This document shows, piece by piece, positions 33,440 through 45,605 of a DNA stretch of 64,000 bases; the first letter of the stretch is position 1; every line of letters begins with the position of its first letter. The DNA is from Sipunculus nudus (lineage: Eukaryota; Annelida; Sipuncula; Golfingiida; Sipunculidae). The notes under the pieces were generated by a model. The model had not been told where the DNA came from. It searched no databases and saw nothing but the letters and a program-made list of their open reading frames with translations. The stretch is taken from assembly GCA_026874595.1 (NCBI GenBank), contig CM049306.1, forward strand, positions 46,126,019 through 46,190,018. Direction: 5' to 3'. A program made the translations under genes and the position numbers.

Positions 33440-33860
33440 ATTTCATAATTCCACCATTTAGGACCAGAAAGAACAAACACCTTCAAGTCTGCACCCCATT
33501 GCGTAAACCTCTGGGCGTTGTCCCATAAATCTTTTGTCCAGTTTCTACTCTATTAAGCTTTGCGGAAAAGATCAAAGAAAACGAAGCCAACACCACCTGC
33601 ACTTGACCAATAGGGGCGTGGCTTATACCTGGTCTGTTAATGATTGCCATTAGTACCATAATTGGTCTTCAAACCCTCTCAGCTGCTGGCTGTATCCTGA
33701 TCTGTTGACAGGTCTTTCCCTTATTAGTGGTGATGATGACGCATCAGCTTGTGGTACCTGTCACCTGACGGTGGTGGCGATACGGCCACGTCAAAGGAAA
33801 GTGCTTTTAGTGCCATCCAGCCTAGGAGTTTTTAAAGAACACATGTAGCATATAATCGAC
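33440..33860. promoter_or_regulatory. Candidate enhancer or promoter-like stretch
   Basis: A unique GC-richer block has clustered sites: AAGATCAAAG (33,568-33,577, a TCF/LEF word), CCAAT (33,607-33,611) next to GGGGCGTGGC (33,613-33,622, Sp/KLF type), TTAATGATTGCCATTAG (homeobox/PBX-like), CAGCTGCTGG and CACCTGACGG E-boxes. No open frame, TATA or clear start of transcription. The clustering is seen; the function is inferred. Confidence 0.3.
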
Positions 33861-34318
33861 AGGGACACGGTAATTTATAAAAGGTTATGCCACATTGATC
33901 GACGTTTTTTTTATTTATCAAGTACTGTAGTAGATGTTAATTCATTTTTGGTGAGATAACCTATACATACTCTGTACTCCTTTCACGCTGCAAGAGCAAG
34001 TGCAAGAGTTTTATAACAGTTTTATTACATATAGTAATGTAAAACGTTGCCGATTCGGATACACCGAATCGATTGTAAAAAAAATTATTCTAAACGGCTC
34101 TAATGCATGTTCAGACTTTTTATATTAAAGAGAGTGAGCGGGCGGTCAAGTTCCGGCACAGGGCTAAAGTACGGTGACAAGTGCGCACGCTTAACTGCTG
34201 CATAAACCAAACTTTGGTATTTAGGCCATCTGATGCCGCCTGTAGTCAGCTTAAAATCTTCTGCCGTTATGAAAGCGATTTGATTAAAATTGCTTTAAGC
34301 CTTAACCAGGTAGGTACC
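33861..34318. other. Intergenic, nothing recognised
   Basis: No supported feature. Confidence 0.35.
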
Positions 34319-34560
34319 TAGACAGGAGTGGTAGGCCTATAACGCTCGGCTCTCTCCGCTGGCGTCCCGGGTTCGATCCCCGGCGTGGCTATGAAAATGT
34401 GTTATAGTTGCTTGTGTAAGGTCGGTGGTTTTCTTCGGGTCCTCCGGTTTCCTCTACCCTTACCGACTACCGACCGCCAACATCCGAGCCATGGAGAGTG
34501 CTTCGTATTAGTTAATGTAACTAGTTGTACAATCCATGTAAAATAAATAAAGTAAATATA
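34319..34560 (+). mobile_element. tRNA-derived SINE with conserved central domain (copy 2)
   Basis: B box GGTTCGATCCC at 34,370-34,380 lies in GGCGTCCCGGGTTCGATCCC, with a degenerate A box upstream (GGAGTGGTAGGCCTATAACG). The central GGTCGGTGGTTTTCTTCGGG and CCTCCGGTTTCCTC, and the 3' block GAGCCATGGAGAGTGCTTCG, match the 18.5-kb copy. Its tail is AAATAAATAAAGTAAATA. Confidence 0.8.
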
Positions 34561-35500
34561 TATACATATAATTATTCATATAATGTATTCATATATTTTT
34601 TTTATAATAATTACAATTTACATTAACAATATTACATTTTAGCCATACTTCTTAAAGTGAGACACTGAGAGATTCAATCTTTCCAGCAAAAAAAAAATGC
34701 ATGCAAGGTTAGACTTAAATGAACAACAGGGGATTTTAAGAATCAAATAATATTCGGTTATCTTGATGCGGTCTCCTGAAATATAAAACCGGAAGTCCAT
34801 ATCTACTCTAATAATAACACTTCTGTATTGTGAAGAACATCCCTGCAGGCCCTGACATTGTTTGTGTACAGGAGGTTGCACTCAACTTGATTATTAATTG
34901 TTATTGAATAAACAAACTTGCAATATGTCTAACGTCTAAGATGAAAGTCGCCGGATTTAATGTTGTACTTAACGAAACAAGGCCTTCTTAGTGTTGTCCT
35001 GACCTAGGAAAAAAGATTTTTAAATATAAGTCATTTAGATGCTGTGTTATTGTCAATGCCAACTTTGTAGGTGCAGAGTTTAACTGTTTAAGATCCTTTC
35101 AATATAGATCTTTGATAAGGAAAACGTATCTGATCTGTGTGGATGCAATTCGCTTCAAAGCTTAGTCCTACTTAAACCAAACTTCAAAACGTCACTGTTC
35201 TTCAGGAGTTCATTGGTGATCCTCGCGAAGGTAGTTTTGCAGAGAGTCTTGTAAAATTAATCTGTATCCATGGTTACAGTCTGTTGATGATGGATCTTCA
35301 TCTGTCGAGCCTACAGACCAAAAGCTTCTAACCCAATGCATCGGAAAAGACCAGGACCTTCTGAGAAGAACCAACAGGTTCCTCTAGACGCCATCCATCA
35401 CAGTCATATAAAACATGCTCCTATGCTCCTAACGCTGGCCTAAAACCATGAAGCAGCATCATTAAAACTGCTCCCTGCAACTTTGCCATCCTCTAAAATA
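34561..35500. other. Intergenic, nothing recognised
   Basis: An 80-codon minus frame at 34,639-34,881 has no motif. The DNA from about 35,100 is GC-richer, but I find no gene in it. Confidence 0.3.
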
Positions 35501-35504
35501 GGAT

Positions 35505-35771
35505 GCGATAGAGAACAAGTCAACCATTACTGGAGATTACAGAAAGGACGAGAAGACAGGGGATCCTTTCTTGCATTATTTTCTTTGTATCTTTCCGTTT
35601 CGAGATGATCAGGGCAATCCCATATCCATATTAACCTGGCAATCAGCAAAGATGCTGCTTTTCTTCTGTTGTTTGGAGAAAGATAAATGGACATACAAAA
35701 ATGTCCGCAGTGTCCAGTCCCCAGTTCAAGTGGATGGCGGCCGAGTTTGGAACCAGATGTGTTTGGTCTGA
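35505..35771 (+). other. Unassigned open frame, possible exon
   Basis: An 88-codon stretch free of stops, with balanced codon use, ends in TGA at 35,769-35,771 and contains TGDYRKDEKTGDPF and DGGRVWNQMCLV. No ATG lies at its start, so it would have to be an internal or terminal exon. No clear acceptor is evident and no family is recognised. Chance is the more likely explanation. Confidence 0.15.
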
Positions 35772-37532
35772 TAGCCTTTCGGATTTACTCATGTTATATT
35801 AGAAAACTTCCTTTTCAGAGCGTAAGGGTTCACTGCCAATGATGTATTTAAGCTGATTTTAAGAAAATCAGTTTTACATCCTGCGCATTCATTTTTGCTG
35901 AACCACTGCGAAATGTCATATAAATTATATGATCAATTTTGGAATGCAGTCACCTGAACCCGGTGTAGTGTTTAAGTTAAACCGCAAGCTTTAAGTCACA
36001 TACCGATATTACTTAACGTATAGTACCTAAATATTCCTGGAAAATGATTATCAAATATAATAATATTTAGAACCAGATTGACATCATTGTATTAAATACA
36101 ATTTCCGCGTTGATATTGTCGTTTATACGATATGATAATAATGGTCATGTAATTATGTTATATACCTTTAATGCAAGGGAAGTAAAAGTGCTTCATCATT
36201 AACCAGTGTTACCTGCAAATGTTACCGTTACCACTATTTTTATTTTGTATATGACAATCTACCACTCTGGTGTTTTACTCAGTTGTTTTGATATGTAATT
36301 ATGCCATTAACACTTAGGTTTAACCTTAAATTTCGCAAACCCAAGGCCTTTCATCCCCTTTATATTAATATGCAGCCTGAGCTTTGTATATAAATATATA
36401 TCTTAAGGGCTACACAGTCAAGATTTTTCATTTACATGTCACAAGTGATGTGCCCTTGATTCCGACAGCCGGCGACGTCAGTACGCAAAATGGTAGCCCT
36501 ATGAGCGGTTACGAAATGTTAGTGCGGTAAGGTTTTGATAAGGACACGGAAATACAAAGGTAAAGTACTCAAAGGAATGTCAAGTAGAGGATCTATCTGC
36601 GAGAGTTTTGTGGCCAATCATTCGCATCTCCCAAGCTGGAGTCAAAGGGACGCTCTATAGAAGATTGACCGCCCTCGCATCCACAAATTCTGGCTCATAT
36701 ATGATGTGTGTGGCGTTTTTTTTTCCAGAATGATCAGAGGATAATATTGTCAAAAACTCTATCACATGTATTTCAATGTTCAGTCAGCTATTACTTCTTC
36801 CAAATCCGGAAAATGTTTGCAGATACGTGGGCCAGAGTTGCCATGTGCCACGTTCATGGTAAAAAATACATGTTATATAAATAAATACGATGTTATTCAG
36901 AATAATAAAAGTATCTCATAAATTTATGAAGATTTTCTTATTCATTTCATTCTGAAAACAGGACAATAAAAGTAAATAAAAGCACAACATAAAGTAGTAA
37001 GCAAACCGGAAGTGATATCATTACCGAAAACATTCCTGATAATAATCCAGGGCTGAATCTCAAATCTGATATCAGTTTCAGATGAATGGATTATTCAATA
37101 ATGATCCTCAGAAGCGAACTGAATCTTAAATAAATAAATAACTAAACAGATTCTGTCCGACGTTAAATAAGTTAATTATCACGGGGGCGACATTATTTCA
37201 CCCTAACACATTCAACCAAATTCACAATCGCCATGTCATTATAGGTGTCCTAACGCATTTTTGGTAACCGAGACGTTCTTTTTCTGCAGCGAAATTGCCT
37301 GTATTTGTGTTCGTCCTCGAGTCATTTTAGCTTAGAACCAAGTTCAGTGAAGACAAGATTATCGTCGTAACCCACAGTTATTGACACCGGGAGGTCTAAT
37401 ATAATCACGTTATTTCATTTCAATACATACCACTTAGTTGAAAACGTGGACAACCAGTTTCATTTACAGGAGTTACTGTCCTAACTGGTTATTACGCCAT
37501 TCAGTGCGTAAATTAATGTCTGCTATTCTTTG

Positions 37533-37535
<3 letters not shown>
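35772..37535. other. Intergenic, nothing recognised
   Basis: The patch at 36,450-36,700 is CpG-rich and unique (CCGACAGCCGGCGACGTCAG) but has no frame. Confidence 0.35.

Positions 37536-37583
<48 letters not shown>
37536..37583 (+). repeat. (TA)n microsatellite
   Basis: About 23 uninterrupted units. Confidence 0.9.
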
Positions 37584-37586
<3 letters not shown>

Positions 37587-38509
37587 TATTTTTGTGTAGT
37601 AACACAGCATATGAAATACAAAAAATTTATATTCATTTCAAAATCTAGCTACTGTGCTCAATCTTAAATATACATCAGCTAGGGTCCCGATGCCCTGCTA
37701 AAGAGATGAAAGTCATATTTTAAAAATGTTCATAATGTTCATTATTAACATTGCAATATTTTAAAATATATCTTATCAATGCTTCTTTCTCTCAGTAAAT
37801 TTAAACGATGATTTAACGAAACGTGGTGAATACAGTTCACGGAAAAATGTCCAGAGACATGAATATTTAGGGCATGAAGTTTGGGTTTAGATTATGAAAA
37901 AGTCATGATAATCTGAGATTCCGTAATTGTGAGAACTCTGTACATTATTTGTAAATAATTTTAAGTAAATGAAAATTTTTACTTAAATAAATGCATACGT
38001 TCAATATACATGATGAATTTATGTATTATTAATAAAATATATATACTAGTGTAACATCTTGAATTTAAACGTCTGTATTCATGCATAAAAGTGTTTGCCT
38101 TTAAACTTTATTTATCTGGTTTAGAAGACAAACACAACTATATATCTGAGCCCACTCTCTTTGTACATTTACAGACCGCTAAAATAAATCACCAAATGAT
38201 GATTTGAACACGGTGCAGAAAAAAGTATCCCGTATTTGCAGCATTATTAATTTTTTAATCTAATCATCTGTTCTATACAATATTTGACCGAAATCATTAT
38301 ACGCCTTATGGCCTGGAGTAATGGTTATTAAGTTGACAAATGCCAAATGTTAACCCGTTATTGTCAGCTAATAGGATGAAATATTGCGTAGGCAAGATTC
38401 ATCATTTGTTTGATTGTGTATGACATTTGAACAACTCTTTGTGGATAAATGTAAGCATCAAATGGATATTATGTTCTCGCTCAACAAATGAAAGGGACAT
38501 GTAGAGTAC
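37584..38509. other. AT-rich intergenic, nothing recognised
   Basis: No supported feature. Confidence 0.35.
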
Positions 38510-38965
38510 TCTGTGTTGTAATCGAGTTCAGACTATCCGAGTCCTGGTGCAAGTCCGAGTCCAAGCCACTCGAGTTCAAGTCCGAGTCCTTGAAGTTTGA
38601 GTGCATGCATGCTTGCTTCGATTCCCAATCTGATCCCCCAATGTCTTTATAAAAAAGTATTTTAAATATGGTCTCCAAACTCAAGTGTACGTTCATGTTA
38701 GTTTGCACCTGCTGTTTACTTTAACGTTCAAGTACATTTTTACACCCAAGAAAGATGAGTTTTGTCTGAACGTTTTATTTGTAAAATTGTGGGAATACTT
38801 TGCACATTTATGCCAGGTACGTTTTGCAATCTGAACATCAGGCCTTATATGGCAGATATTTTTTATCGGACTCGGCCTGTTTGCTCGAGTTCTAACCTCC
38901 GTTACGAGTCCCTGAAAAAGCGAGCTCGAATGTAACTCCGGACTCGGGTCTTATATCACTTGTAC
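38510..38965. mobile_element. Probable hAT-type MITE with CGAGTCC subterminal repeats
   Basis: The left end CTGTGTTGTAATCGAGTTC is followed by repeated AAGTCCGAGTCC and ACTCGAGTTCAAGTCC. The right end CGGACTCGGGTCTTATATCA then CTTG is a loose inverted match. Dense GAGTCC/GGACTC subterminal repeats are common in hAT-derived elements. The 75-codon minus frame with DSDLNSSGLDSDLHQDSDS is a translation of these repeats. Confidence 0.4.
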
Positions 38966-39279
38966 TCAAGGGCGGATAGAGGGACCGCAACAACCTTTCT
39001 CAGGTTAACAAGGGTGGTTGGAACGCTATTAGACTTTATGCATGACTCTCTCCTGAAGAAGTATGGAAATAAACGCTTTTTTTTCCCCTTCTTTTAAGCC
39101 GAAAGGGTCTGGATGCGCCCCCTGCATCCTCTTTAGTCCGCCATTATGTACTAATATATACCGACCCAACGACATCTTAGTCTCGGTAAATCCTGAAAAC
39201 TTATGTTAGGAGTCAACCATAGCCGTTTTTGAGGTTGCAAGAAACACTTATATATGAGAAAAAAATATATATGAAAAAA
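38966..39279. other. Intergenic, nothing recognised
   Basis: No supported feature. Confidence 0.35.
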
Positions 39280-39640
39280 AATCAGTTGAAAGGTATTTAC
39301 AGCTATGGAAAAAGTATATTACACCTGAAAAAGTAAAAAAAGTATTTACACCGGGAAGCGACATGAAACATGAAAACTATTTGCAACATGGAATAAGCTT
39401 TGAAAGTATCTTGACATGCAAAATACATAAAAAGTTATTTGCACATGGAAAATCATGAAATGTATTTACACATGGAAAAGAGAAAAAGTGCTTGCTCATG
39501 GAAAGATCATGGGATAAGCATGTTCTCCTTGTGAAGGCATGAAAAAATTTGAAACTAGATTAGGTATAGAAAAGTATTTATAAAGGGAAAAAGCATAAAA
39601 ATGTGTTTATACAGAACAAAGGCGTGAAACAATATATGAT
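39280..39640 (+). repeat. Degenerate ~30-bp minisatellite
   Basis: About ten diverged units approximate GCATGAAAAAGTATTTACAC then ATGGAAAA. Clear examples are AAAAAGTATTTACACCGGGA, GAAATGTATTTACACATGGA, GAAAAACTATTTGCAACATGG-type and AGAAAAGTATTTATAAAGGG. Unit lengths drift. No frame runs through it. Confidence 0.6.
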
Positions 39641-42012
39641 TGGGGAAAATTTAAATGTAGGCTACGATTTCCTATAAAAAACTTACTTTTGAAATTTATA
39701 AATACTCTGTCATCCAAAAACATCCTGGTCCCTGTTGTTCTAAACCTGGACTTATTCAATACGGTATAACAGAGAAATGATGGGCGCTTTACTAGCTACT
39801 AAGGAGTGACTTCCCGGTCAGATCAACATTGATCAAGTGTAATACTTCCTGGAAGTCACGTGGATACGTCAATATTAATCATAATCAATCATCATAAATG
39901 TGAAAATAAACATTTTATAATGGATTCCCAAGATTCGGTTCTTTTTTAATAATATTACTGTTGTGAATTGTAAGCTGTGAAACTATTTATGCTCAACCAC
40001 AGAACATGGACGATGTTGGCCCTGTAGTGTAATTAAAAGGAATTAATTATTTGTGCGATCCGCGGATTATGGGCGATAAAACATGTAATTGTATTCTGTT
40101 AAAGGCAATGAGTGGAAAATTGACTAACATTACTGACTGAATAAAGTATTTTCTTTTTATCTAAGCCTATTCAATTAAAAGTTTTAACGTTTGATTCAAA
40201 TGATGGCGTTGATCTTGCAGGAAAGGTCAAATGAATTGTGTAATTTCCGTTAAATTTCTGAATATTTGCAGTGTCTGTAATTATAAATGATTAAAGTAAG
40301 AATTCATCAATCCAGTAAATCTTAAAAACTAGGTGCGTGGTCCAGTCGATATAAAACCTGGTATACAAATATTACTTTTTAAATACTGGCAAGTTGTATA
40401 GAGCTTCTCGAGTCAATGGTGCACACGATAAAAATATGTATTGCACATGTGGAGATCAATCTGTGTCAATAACTTGTCTGTCACATTTGCTTTAAACTTC
40501 CTGCCGTGTTAAAGAGTCCTCACATTTTGCGAATTAACTCCACTTTCCATGATTAACAGTGAGTGATGTCATCGAAAATCGAAGGCCATAACAGCGTATG
40601 CGAAGACCCTCGTCCAGTTTCTGCTGGTGCAAGTTATATGAAGTCCAAAGAAGTACAGAATTGGACAATGTTTAGAATTATACTGTGTATATATATATAT
40701 ACCATACTAAAATATATTTCATTGTAAAATGAAATCCCTACGGTAAAGTTATTTTAAAAGGTAATATATAATGAAAAAATATTTATGTATTATAAATAAC
40801 AATACGTGGTCGCTTATACCAATATCAAAAGTGACAGAAACAGTGAAATATTTTATAACGTAGCCATCCCCCTGGGCTCCAAAGGTCCCTCCCGCATTCG
40901 CGTACACGCTTCTCCAGCCTGTTTGCAATGAATGTTCATCTTTGAGAGGTTTATTATTCATATGAGACCAGAGACGCCGATTTTTTATATAATTATTACT
41001 CAAACATGTTTTTGTATACCGCAAGACAAAAACGGAGACTCGCGTAACGAAATTTAATGTCATTTTGTCATAAAAGAGTAAACTTCTAGAAGCAAGATAA
41101 ATTTTATACCTAATGTAGTGAATATAGAAAAGTATATAACATAATTAAGCAGAGAGTTGAGAGACATCTGTCAATTGGAGCAAAGGACGAGTTTATAAGG
41201 ATATCAGAAACCAATTAATAATATATTACAAAATATATGAATACCACAGACTAGGACAAAATTTCAAAAGACCCTTTTTAGAATCCTCCAGATAAATGCA
41301 GGAAATCAAGAGGAGGTAATATCAAGAAGAACCAAAAAAATCTTTAAATTTAAAGTAAAAAGCAGGCGAAAAGTGAGAATAAAGACGGAGACATATTGAG
41401 TCTGTATTTTTTCTAAGATACCATGCACCACGCAGACGACTTTTGGTATGACGTCCAACCGGGATGTTTTAGGTAACCAGGTCGAAAACGGAGGTAACAG
41501 GTGTCCAAGTAACTTACAGTAATTTTGTATAGCTCACGTTCTTTCTCTTTTCAGCCTGTCTGGAAGAATATATATAGAAAATATTTTTTTATATATAAAA
41601 GGTAGTCCCAAATGGCGAAATACCGTTTACGCGATGTTTGGTTTGTAGCCGAATACTTTATTTTTTTCTATGCTAAAACGTCGTAAATTTACTTCCACGC
41701 CATAAATGGATCCCGTCAATGATATATGTAGATAAATTCTGAGATAACCTGAAATTTTCTGTGTGTAAAGGTAAAAAAAAATAGACAGATTGAGGCTAGT
41801 TTAATTTGTCACCGTACGGTGGCCAGAAGGTGAAAGGTCTATATCCTGTTACCGTTCACGTCCTGTTCACCTTACTTCCTGGCTTTCGTGTATGATATAT
41901 GGTCACATAGTGAATTGAATATTAAACTCACTCGTCATTCCGAATATCTAACCTGTCAGGCATCAGGTCTTTAAATCTACTACAAGGTAGAAGCAGCGCC
42001 ATGTTGGTTTTT
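39641..42012. other. Intergenic; one unassigned minus-strand frame at 40,749-41,063
   Basis: The 104-codon minus frame has a GC-richer centre reading LQTGWRSVYANAGGTFGAQG, while its ends are AT-driven. No family is recognised. A small TA run lies at about 40,688-40,702. Confidence 0.25.
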
Positions 42013-42038
42013 GGGGGGGGGGGGGGGGGGGGGGGGGG
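42013..42038 (+). repeat. G26 homopolymer
   Basis: Twenty-six consecutive G. It has strong G-quadruplex potential on the plus strand and a likely unreliable length. The PPPPPPPP stretch in the minus frame at 41,963-42,163 is only its translation. Confidence 0.8.
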
Positions 42039-42529
42039 CTCGGCCTAGTGCCAAAAATAGTTGAAACATGAACCATCAACTTTGATGCATTTGTAAAAAT
42101 AAAAATCAGGGGTGCAATTATTCCTGAATACTGTGTAACCATAATAGAAAATTGCAGGAACATGACTGGTTTATGTGCATGGCCTAGGGTAAAACTCCTT
42201 TTACAATATCCTTACTAAGCAAAGCAGTAGGCTAAAAGGTAACAGCATTTTCAGTATCTGCACGGTAATCGAACAAATACAAAATGATATCATATTCGAC
42301 CGAGATAATGCAATAAATTTTGCATCCCTTCTCCCTTTTCGTTTTCTTACGGATATGCAAATGCTATATTATTGTAAACCTAAAATGTCCTAGATTTGTT
42401 CGAGATGGGTCTGTCATTTAAAAAACCGGAAAGGAAGCCAGGTCCTCCCCATAACCCCAACCCCTGTCCGTTTGGTCGCTACACTCCTCGCATGTCTGTC
42501 GTTACAACCCATAAAAAAAAAATCTTCAT
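42039..42529. other. Intergenic, nothing recognised
   Basis: No supported feature. Part of it (about 42,380-42,470) resembles text near 29,240 (TGTCCTAGATTTGTTC.A.ATGGGTC), suggesting another dispersed repeat. Confidence 0.35.
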
Positions 42530-42666
42530 GTTTATCTCTTATCTTAGGTAATCGTTTCGTTTGGCAAGTGCCGGATCAAACAGACTTTGTCACAGGTGAT
42601 TATATCACGTATCTCATACCTTAGGTAATCGTTTCGTTTGGCAAGTGCCGGATCAAACAGACATTT
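42530..42666 (+). repeat. 77-bp tandem duplication (~1.7 copies)
   Basis: TTAGGTAATCGTTTCGTTTG and the next 24 bases (to AAACAGAC) occur at 42,544 and identically at 42,621. The period of 77 is not a multiple of 3, so it shifts any frame. Near-identity implies it is recent. Confidence 0.9.
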
Positions 42667-42770
42667 GGCTAATGGCACTTTGAGGGCAAAGTTTGACAGC
42701 AGCCGAGGCCCAAAAGACTGGGAGCGCAGCATGGCGAAGCCCGTTCAACATGCATTAGGAATATAAATAC

Positions 42771-42774
<4 letters not shown>

Positions 42775-42819
<45 letters not shown>
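42775..42819 (+). repeat. (TA)n microsatellite
   Basis: About 22 uninterrupted units. Confidence 0.9.
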
Positions 42820-42823
<4 letters not shown>

Positions 42824-44302
42824 CGGGTTAAATACGATCTTTGAATTTATGTCATTAATTCTTTCGAACGGGGAGGGCTCTCTCCGATTACGATAATATT
42901 TCCATTTCTATGGAACTTCTGTTCAGTCTTTCTGAGTAATGATTATACCAAATACAACAAGTACAAAATACATCCACCAAACCAATGGCGGTTACTTTAC
43001 TTAGCACAAATATATGTTGAAAATATTCAATAAGGATACCTTAAAATTCAAAACAAATTTTTAAGTTAAATTCTGTAGCGAAATTGTTAACAATGCCAAG
43101 GATACAGAGAAGAAATGACAAAAATTTTAAATATAATTATACCCTTTGTTACCAGCCCTTTAACAATCTGGGCCAAGGATGGATTATATTTATCCGATCG
43201 TGACGTTAGTAGGAAATTAAATAAGCCCAAACAAGTGAACGTATAAGGGATTGGCATTAATAAAAAACCCGCAAAAGAATGCTGAAAAGGAAATCTAAGA
43301 GGAAAATGTGTTGAAAACAAAGTAATATTCTTCTAATGTATATAGTTTTACCTATTTTCAAGCAGTACTGAGTAAATCTTGATACAGTTTTTTTGTACAT
43401 ATCTACAAAATCGCAAAGCATATAAAGTCCGGATATATATTAGAGGATTTTCAAATGTAATAAAAAAATTATATTTTTTTAAATATTTACGCGTTAAGTA
43501 TCTTAAGTTTTATCTCAAGTAAAACCACATACAGGTTTGGCATGCTGTGGTATTCTGTGGCCATTTTGGGAGGTGGTATTAAGCCCGAACTGTTTTAATT
43601 ATAAAGAAGAAAGAAATTTTTATAGTTTGGTCAATTATTATTAAAAAAGTAGCAAGTGAACGGTCCGTAGATGTGATTGGAGGGGTTATTTTTGCCTCGC
43701 TGCGTTTGGCCCAGGTATGTGTGAAAAAGATATTCATGAGCCGCCATTTTAGTGCTCCTGACACTTTGTATGTGTAAGCAACAAACTTTTAATGCAGAAA
43801 ACATAATTAATATTTTAATTTAAAAATACAAATTTGGTATAGCATTAAATTCCCGAATGGGGCTCAAAAATCACGCTCTGTCTATTCCGCAGGCTATATG
43901 CTAATTTAGACGCAATACGCAATATTTTTTTATGGTTACTGACCATACACATATTAATGATGAGGGTGACAAATAAAAGGCTACGTGTGTTCCCCATTGA
44001 ACTTATTTGAATGAATTCCAAATGCTCCCAGCATACAGAGCTAGTAAATACTTGTAAACATGGTTTTCAGTTGCGAATCCTTGAAGAGAAGAAACACATT
44101 ATAAACAAAAATTGAAAACTGAACAGTTGCAGTATGGTTTGCCTTTTTGAGTGTTCGTCGTGTAATAAAATATGTCAATATAGTCAGATAAATCTAAGTC
44201 ATGTTGCGAATTGTACAACAAAAGATCCATGCAAATGCATTTGATAGGAGTTCATGAGTTCGCATTGGATTTACCTCGACAATTTGCACTGGCCCAGACG
44301 TG
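42820..44302. other. AT-rich intergenic, nothing recognised
   Basis: Minus-strand frames at 43,087-43,320 and 43,579-43,764 have no motif. Confidence 0.35.
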
Positions 44303-44336
44303 TATATATATATATTATATTATATATATATATATA
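44303..44336 (+). repeat. (TA)n microsatellite with interruptions
   Basis: TATATATATATATTATATTATATATATATATA-type tract. Confidence 0.85.
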
Positions 44337-44443
44337 ACTTCCATTTAAGCCAGAATAGTTTTATCCTTTAAATGTTGCACGGGCAACTCTAGATATAACT
44401 GATATGCATACTTCTAGGTGTGAACGCCAGTGCTAGTGCTTGC

Positions 44444-44637
44444 CAGAAGCGTATCGGGGGGGGGGGGGGGTCCAGGGGGGTCCGGACCCGCCCCCCAACT
44501 TTTTTTAAGGGCTTCAGACAAAATTTTGCCACCTGGACCCCCCTTTTTCAGACCTGAGGAACTTTTTTTTAGGGTTTTCATTTGTCCTCCTGGGTTGAAC
44601 CCCCCCCCCCTTTCCTAAATCCTGGATCCGCCTCTAC
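44444..44637. mobile_element. Small palindromic MITE with G-run/C-run arms (hAT-like ends)
   Basis: The left end CAGAAGCGTATC runs into G15 (44,456-44,470). The right end is CCCCCCCCCC TTTCCTAAATCCTGGATCCGCCTCT. The reverse of the right end, AGAGGCGGATCCAGGATTT, resembles the CAGTGGCGGATCCAGG ends I associate with hAT-type repeats in many animals. The inner GGGGGGTCCGGACCCGCCCC is also palindromic. The 62-codon plus frame here is spurious. Confidence 0.5.
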
Positions 44638-45305
44638 TTACCGTTGCAGATCCTTTGGCTTTCATCTGATGATCTCAAGTATTTGATTACATTCTTTATA
44701 TGTTTAGAGGCTTTCATGAACTTCTTAATGTTTCTGTAATCTTGAGGATTTCAGCGTTATTCCAGATACGCCCCACCAGTTCCCGTGTTTTATAACCACG
44801 CCATATTTTACATTGAAAATCTTAAAAATTATATTTTTATCTGATTTACCAGCAAAGAACAGTCCATATCAGAGAACCATTACACTAGGAAAAGACATAT
44901 GGGACGACGAGCAAGTGACTAGATACACAAAATAAAAAAAAGTTTTATATATGTTTAATTTTGGGGGCATAACAGCTTCAGTAAATAGACTTATATCGTA
45001 TGAAAAGAAACATTGACTAATACCTTATTCCTCAAGAAAAAAATCATGCGGATTTCATTATTCTTGTTTCTGTGGCTAATATTGCCTTTCTGAGCGGCCT
45101 CCTTTATATCACTCGATATATCTATCTTATGTCTATGTGTTTTTACGAAATGTAAATATAACCGGAGAGTCGGGACCTGGGGGCTTCCCTCGAACGTCCC
45201 CTACCACCACTCTGACTGGTCATCGACATAAATAAAGGACCCGCCATAGCCCTGGGGTTAGGATGTTACACTGGGTGGGTCGTTAACTTTAATTCTTCGC
45301 CTCTG
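44638..45305. other. Intergenic, nothing recognised
   Basis: No supported feature. GC and CpG rise from about 45,150. Confidence 0.35.
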
Positions 45306-45533
45306 TCACGAGAAATTATACAGTGGTTTCGTTAGATGTATGAGGAACATGTAATCACCCTGTGGAGTAACGGCACCTGTGGCACCTGAAAAGGACACGG
45401 CAGAAACATATGCCAGTTTATATGAGTGATTCTCCGAAACCCGCTCGTTGAGACTAAAGGTTCCTGGAGTTGACAGGCCGTGTTCCGTTAAGTGTCTGAC
45501 CCTATCAGTAGAGAAATTGGCCACTATCGCCAT
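45306..45533 (-). other. Unassigned minus-strand frame
   Basis: Seventy-five codons from ATG, containing GATGAVTPQGDYMFLIHLTK. It sits downstream of the signal-peptide-like frame at 45,606. No domain is known to me. Confidence 0.15.
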
Positions 45534-45605
45534 CGCACATCAGTATTATCACACGTGACAGAATCCGGGCTCGGCAGGTAACCCCTGTCTTTCTACCACC
45601 ATCAA

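Noticed and set aside
40749-41063. Minus-strand exon candidate with GGTFGAQGDGY
   Set aside because: Only the central ~130 bp is GC-richer. No splice sites and no family recognised.
41963-42163. Proline-rich minus-strand frame
   Set aside because: The polyproline is the translation of the G26 run.
44430-44618. Glycine/proline-rich plus frame
   Set aside because: Translation of the G and C runs of a palindromic MITE.
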